A DNA stretch of 64,000 nucleotides from Piper betle (taxonomy: Eukaryota > Streptophyta > Magnoliopsida > Piperales > Piperaceae): the NCBI GenBank assembly GCA_033002965.1, contig JAURVB010014499.1, positions 62,001 to 126,000 on the forward strand, in the 5' to 3' direction. Each line of letters starts with the position of its first letter. Within the stretch, counting starts at the first letter, position 1. This document shows positions 61,785-64,000 of the stretch, one piece after another. Position numbers and translations under genes: made by a program. The notes below the pieces were generated by a model that ran no database searches, was not told the DNA's origin, and saw nothing but the letters and a program-made list of their open reading frames with translations.

Positions 61785-63009
61785 GGTATGTGCTGCATGT
61801 GTTTGCAGTGCAGCGACTCAAGCCCCCCCCTACTGGGCCCCTAGCCACTACCCACCGCCACGCCCCTCCCCCTACTGAGGGAGGGAGGGGGGGGGGAGGG
61901 CGGGCATGGGGTGGCAGGAGGGGCCAGGGGCACTGGTGGGGGGCTAGGGGCAGTCGAGGGGGGCGGCGGAGGCTTGGGGTAGGGGTCGCTAGGGGCTGGG
62001 GCTACCCCCAACCATGCAACAAAACAAAGGTGGGGGAGGGGGGTGGAAATGAAAGGGCGATGGTAATTTTGTAATAAATATTTAACTCGCTCCCGACTCG
62101 AGTCAATATTACGAAATAAATTTAAACAAAATTAAAAAATAAAATACCATAAAATAAAAACTTGACTCGCTCCCAACTCGGTCAATATTACAAAAAAAAT
62201 TTTAAAAATAAAATACCTTAAAATAAAATTTTAACTTCGGTCCCGACTCAAGTGTATATTACAAAATAAATTTTAAAAATAAAATAATCATAAAATAAAA
62301 ACTTGACTTGTCTCCCGACTTGAGTCAATATTACCTCGAGTCGGGAGCGAGTCAAGTTTTTATTATGAAATTATTTTATTTATTTTTTAAATTTATTTCA
62401 TAATATTGACTCGTGTCAAGATCAAATCACGTTTTTATTACAAAATTGCCATCAAATGTTTTCTCCCATTTTCCTCCCCCATCTATTTTGCCATGCCACG
62501 CCACCACCGGCCACCTACTGGCCAACGCTATCGCAGCCTGGTCCACGGGAGGGGGAGGCATGGTGTGGGGGTAGGGAAGGGGGCGCCCGGGGTGAAACAC
62601 GAGGGGTCGCATTTGCGGGCCGGGGGTGGGGTGGTGGGCCAGCAGGAAAATGCTCGGTGGGGCCGGGTGGGGGCATGGGGAGCAGTGGCTCCGGGCGAGG
62701 GAGAGGGGGGGGGGGTGGGGCGTGGCTGTGGGGTGGAAGGGGGCGCCCGGGTGGGGGGGGGGGGAATGCGAGGGGGCCATGTTTGCCGCCAGGGCCCGGC
62801 TGGTGGGTAGGCACCCAGCCGCCGGGCAGGGGTGGGGGGAGCCGTGGCCCTGGGCAAGGGGGAGGGGGTGTGCATGGGCGTCGGCGCGGCCAGGGGTGGG
62901 GGCAGTGGCAGGCGGGTGCGCAGCCAGGGGGATGGGGGGGAATGAATCCAAGCTTCTGGATCGATTTGATCCAGTGGCTCGAATTTGCTGCGCGTTTGCA
63001 GCGCATACC
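61785..63009. mobile_element. GC-rich inverted-repeat element with palindromic core (element 4)
   Basis: Left end GGTATGTGCTGC and right end GCAGCGCATACC are inverted repeats. The next bases (GTTTGCAGTGCAGCG on the left, GCTGCGCGTTTGCAGC on the right) also correspond. A subterminal hairpin CTGGATC-GATTT-GATCCAG lies near 62956. GC-rich arms surround an AT-rich core (62060-62450) of four units of about 80 bp containing ACTTGACTCGCTCCCGACT, with the last unit inverted. No target duplication is evident. Confidence 0.6.
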
Positions 63010-63011
63010 AG

Positions 63012-63138
63012 AACCCACCGTAGATAGATATAGATGTATAGATAGATTTAGATAGATATATAGATAGATATAGATATATAAACAGATATAGATGTAGAAA
63101 TAGATATATAGATATAGATATATACATAGATGTATACA

Positions 63139-63186
<48 letters not shown>

Positions 63187-63195
63187 CTTGTAAAG
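63012..63195. repeat. GATA/TA microsatellite with hairpin
   Basis: TAGATAGATATAGA-type repeats lead into a (TA)n run (63143-63178) bounded by ACAAGATATATA and TATATATCTTGT, forming a long AT hairpin. It occupies the same place as the shorter microsatellite before SAUR copy A. Confidence 0.85.
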
Positions 63196-63259
63196 AAAAA
63201 AAATCGCATCCTGCCCGGAGATGAACTCCTAGGCCATAGGGAAACCGTTTCTCTCCGCC

Positions 63260-63269
63260 TACAAATACC
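63260..63269 (+). promoter_or_regulatory. TATA-like element of SAUR copy C
   Basis: CTACAAATAC after GGAAACCGTTTCTC. The telomere-like repeats of copy B are here ACGCTAACGCTAACGCTAA. Confidence 0.5.
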
Positions 63270-63321
63270 AACGCTAACGCTAACGCTAATCTCTGCATCT
63301 CCTACTCTGCGGCTACCCACC

Positions 63322-63393
63322 ATGTCCAACGACGTTGTACGATCCCTCTCCGTCTCTTTCCTCGCCCTCTTCCTCCTCCTCTTCTCCTTGTAG
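63322..63393 (+). CDS. conserved 23-codon upstream ORF, SAUR copy C
   Basis: Identical length and predicted peptide to those of copies A and B, ending TAG, 65 bp before the SAUR start. Confidence 0.4.
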   Translation: MSNDVVRSLSVSFLALFLLLFSL

Positions 63394-63458
63394 CACAGAG
63401 CTTCTCGATCTCCTCTTCCACATCTCCATTTCCGAATCGAATCGAATACAAGCTGAAG

Positions 63459-63811
63459 ATGAAAGGAGGGTTCAACCTGCACTTTGGAGGGTTCAACCTG
63501 CACTTTGGGAGGCACCACCATGGGAACGGGAAGAGAGAGGTGAGGAAGGGGGAGGTGGCCATCATGGTCGGCTGCGAAGGCAAGGAGCGTCGCCGGGTGG
63601 TCGTGCCTGTGGACTACTTGAACCACCCGCTGTTCAGCGGCCTCCTTAAAAGGCGGAGGAGGAGTACGAGTTCCAGCATGACGGCGCCATCACCATTCCC
63701 TGCAGGTTCGCCGAGTTCTCTTACGTCAAAGGGCTCATCGACGACATGCGAGGAGCGGATTCCCATCACCGCCACAACCCTCTTCGCATCGGCTGTTTTG
63801 GACGTGCATGA
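63459..63811 (+). pseudogene. SAUR copy C, frameshifted
   Basis: It begins MKGGFNLHFGGFNLHFGRHH with the same N-terminal duplication as copy A and stays in frame through VPVDYLNHPLFSGLLK. One A is missing from the A5 run of copy A (CTTAAAAGG at about 63644-63652), which shifts the rest. In the alternative frame the normal core and GCFGRA end with TGA at 63809-63811. The shifted frame reads on to 63824. Part of the His-rich tail is shorter than in copy A. Confidence 0.85.
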
Positions 63812-64000
63812 AAGTATTCCATAATTTTTAGGGTTTGGTGCCTTTTATGGTTTATTTTGCATTAGATATGTTGAGTTTAGTGGTAGTTGGGAAAAACAAG
63901 GGAATTTCAATTCCAAAATATGTTATATATGGAAGGTAGCAATCAAGCTACTGTTACTTGAATATTATGATGTTAATCAATTTTATATATGTTGTGATTA
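63812..64000. other. 3' flank of SAUR copy C
   Basis: Nearly identical to the 3' flanks of copies A and B (GTATTCCATAATTTTTAGGG, GGTAGCAATCAAGCTACTGT). The duplicated unit runs off the window. Confidence 0.85.

Noticed and set aside
62406..63298. Several open frames above 130 codons
   Set aside because: GC-rich arms of a repeat element and a (TA)n run; no conserved motif, and overlapping frames on both strands.

Overview
The window is nuclear DNA of a flowering plant. The reasons are intron-containing genes of plant families (BRCA1 with an ePHD finger, a CRIB-type RopGAP, NAA50, SAURs), plant-type mobile elements, an endogenous caulimovirid fragment, a piece of plastid atpA, and an AT-rich background with many (TA)n runs. 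I cannot name the species. All exon boundaries come from GT/AG inspection, frame bookkeeping and recalled family sequence; no alignment was run.

Layout. 0.8-5.7 kb: a BRCA1 orthologue (+), with its first exon apparently ending just left of the window. 6.6-7.4 kb: a decayed coding relic. 7.9-11.6 kb: a Rop GTPase-activating protein gene (-), with a degenerate minisatellite in its first intron. 11.8-44.3 kb: a gene-poor, repeat-dominated stretch. It holds TRIM-like elements (15.5, 27.4, 28.2, 36.3 kb), a CACTA-type MITE (16.9 kb), an endogenous caulimovirid fragment between inverted copies of a CCHC-knuckle gag-like sequence (18.9-22.9 kb), a solo LTR with target duplication GTTAT (22.9 kb), one SAUR gene (30.7 kb), a 2.4-kb solo LTR with target duplication CAAAT (37.7-40.2 kb) and a GC-rich composite built partly from pieces of that LTR family (42.5-44.3 kb). 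44.5-51.1 kb: NAA50 (+), whose first intron carries a complete 4.3-kb hAT element (8-bp target duplication CTTGTGAG). 51.7-64 kb: a complex segmental duplication on both strands. It contains SMC3, DUF89/pantothenate-kinase-like and PPR gene fragments, three SAUR copies (one intact, two frameshifted), an atpA NUPT and several GC-rich terminal-inverted-repeat elements. One of these is a Mutator-type element whose empty site is preserved in the duplicate copy.

The coding genes do not form a pathway: BRCA1 acts in homologous recombination, RopGAP in Rop signalling, NAA50 in N-terminal acetylation, and the SAURs in auxin-related growth. Two themes recur. First, many reading frames are broken by single-base indels in short homopolymers (BRCA1, NAA50, hAT transposase three times, two SAURs, PPR), which may be decay or assembly error. 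Second, the right third has been built by duplication, gene-fragment capture and nested insertion, and a 23-codon upstream ORF is preserved in all three duplicated SAUR leaders.
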